A stretch of 64,000 nt of DNA from SZUA-38 sp965212525. Lineage in GTDB: Bacteria > Pseudomonadota > Gammaproteobacteria > Xanthomonadales > SZUA-38. Position 1 is the first letter of the stretch. Every line of letters begins with the position of its first letter. The stretch lies in assembly GCA_965212525.1 (NCBI GenBank), contig CBDBVC010000013.1, positions 145,235 through 209,234 of the forward strand, given 5' to 3'. The notes below the pieces were generated by a model, which saw only the letters and a list, made by a program, of their open reading frames with translations, searched no databases and was not told the origin of the DNA. Positions 63,364 to 64,000 of this stretch are shown here, one piece after another. Made by a program: the position numbers and the translations under genes.

Positions 63364-64000
63364 TCATGGACAGAGCAGCCCCATCGGCGCTGTCAGTCGC
63401 TGATAGTCCAGTGCGCCCTCACCGAACTCGGGTGGTCCCTGATAATTGATCGACAAGGTGTTGCAGTCACTCCGATCGATCACCAGCTGACCCCAGCTCT
63501 GGCGCTGGATCTCATCAGGATTGAACTCCGGACGAAATAACCGTTTGTCACCTGCTGCAGATTCTCCACCGTGACACGATCACCGCTAATCACACCCTCA
63601 CCAATCAACCAGGCCTGTCCACCGTCTGGTCCATAGGTATACCAGGACACCAGCACTCGACCTGCATCCAGGGTCTGAATGAAGATGCCCTCACCGGAAC
63701 GGTCATCGTCATAGAATGATCCCGAACCAGGCGGTGGCAGCATCTGGCTGCGGATCTGCACCACAGGGCAATCCGTGGATACTGGCCAGTCTCACCATGT
63801 CCTGTGTACCAGGTCCGAATTCGGGGCAGGCCATCGTAACTGAAATCGAGCCGGTTACAGCTTCGGATGGTGACCGTAACCTTGCCCATGGGATCAGGCT
63901 GACGTCAGCTGGATCGAACCCATCGCCAAACCGGGCACCATCGGTCAGCAGCGGATTCCTGAACACCATGTTTCGTCCGTCAAATTCTCCAGTCGCCACC
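63364..64000 (-). pseudogene. Secreted beta-module repeat protein, partial, several frameshifts
   Basis: The 5' part is outside the window. The visible part holds two copies of a secreted module. The first ends KVTVTIRSCNRLDFSYDGLPEFG and RLASIHGLP. The second runs from SGSFYDDDRSGEGIFIQ, VLVSWYTYGPDGGQAWLIGEG to SWGQLVIDRSDCNTLSINY, EFGEGALDYQRLTAPMGLLCP (cited in parts). The S-G-x-[FW]-Y-x-x-x-R-S-G-x-G-[IF] pattern is common in secreted proteins of this bacterial group. At least four frame changes (near 63535, 63757, 63827 and 63888) split it. Distantly related to the genes at 606 and 18718. Confidence 0.7.

Noticed and set aside
1..64000. tRNA, rRNA, CRISPR arrays, transposases and prophage genes
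   Set aside because: None was seen on either strand; no CCA-ended cloverleaf, spaced repeat array or transposase motif was found by reading.

Overview
The window is a dense, moderately GC-rich chromosomal segment of a Gammaproteobacterium. Support for this placement: the lptM-dapF-DUF484-xerC order, ubiE-ubiJ-ubiB, hslVU behind a sigma-32-type promoter, AlgZ/AlgR-type regulators, GspA/GspB, and many secreted proteins ending in IPTL-CTERM-like or F-x-DGFE tails. I infer a lineage near Xanthomonadales/Wenzhouxiangellaceae, without certainty. I saw no rRNA, tRNA, CRISPR array, prophage or insertion sequence.

Layout. 1-4.3 kb: secreted and lipoproteins plus glyoxalase II. 4.3-11.5 kb: lower phenylacetate catabolism, with paaY-paaZ leftward and paaF-G-H-J rightward from one intergenic region; ring epoxidase and CoA ligase genes are absent. 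11.7-19.6 kb: small accessory genes, endonuclease VIII, a circularly permuted flavin amine oxidase, and a VOC/DUF1801 gene pair. 19.8-23.6 kb: a SAM-I type riboswitch ahead of metX-metB-hom. 23.6-34.1 kb: ubiquinone genes, an M20 peptidase, hslVU, a diguanylate cyclase, and the xerC/dapF cluster. 34.2-48.4 kb: AlgZ/AlgR-type system, putA, gspAB, rhomboid protease, S41 protease with divergent polysaccharide deacetylase, and small conserved genes. 48.5-64 kb: secreted surface-type proteins, a sigma-factor/kinase locus, and several frameshifted genes.

Most notable: an ECF-type sigma factor and a membrane-spanning Ser/Thr kinase with a long C-terminal helical domain (51-59.6 kb, minus strand) sit beside three co-directional genes: a GT39-like membrane glycosyltransferase, a CSLREA/beta-helix protein and a repeat (probable beta-propeller) protein. 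Each of the three has the same two-part element, GTGTTCGG-N14-GCATCTGT, 29-35 bases before its start codon. I read this as the promoter of the adjacent sigma factor, making the locus a self-contained kinase/sigma-controlled surface module. The element is not upstream of the sigma gene itself.

Caveat: reading frames are clean over the first 33 kb, but dapF and most genes of the last 14 kb carry single-base frameshifts. Many can be repaired by removing one base from a short homopolymer. This looks more like sequence error than gene decay, but the DNA alone cannot decide.
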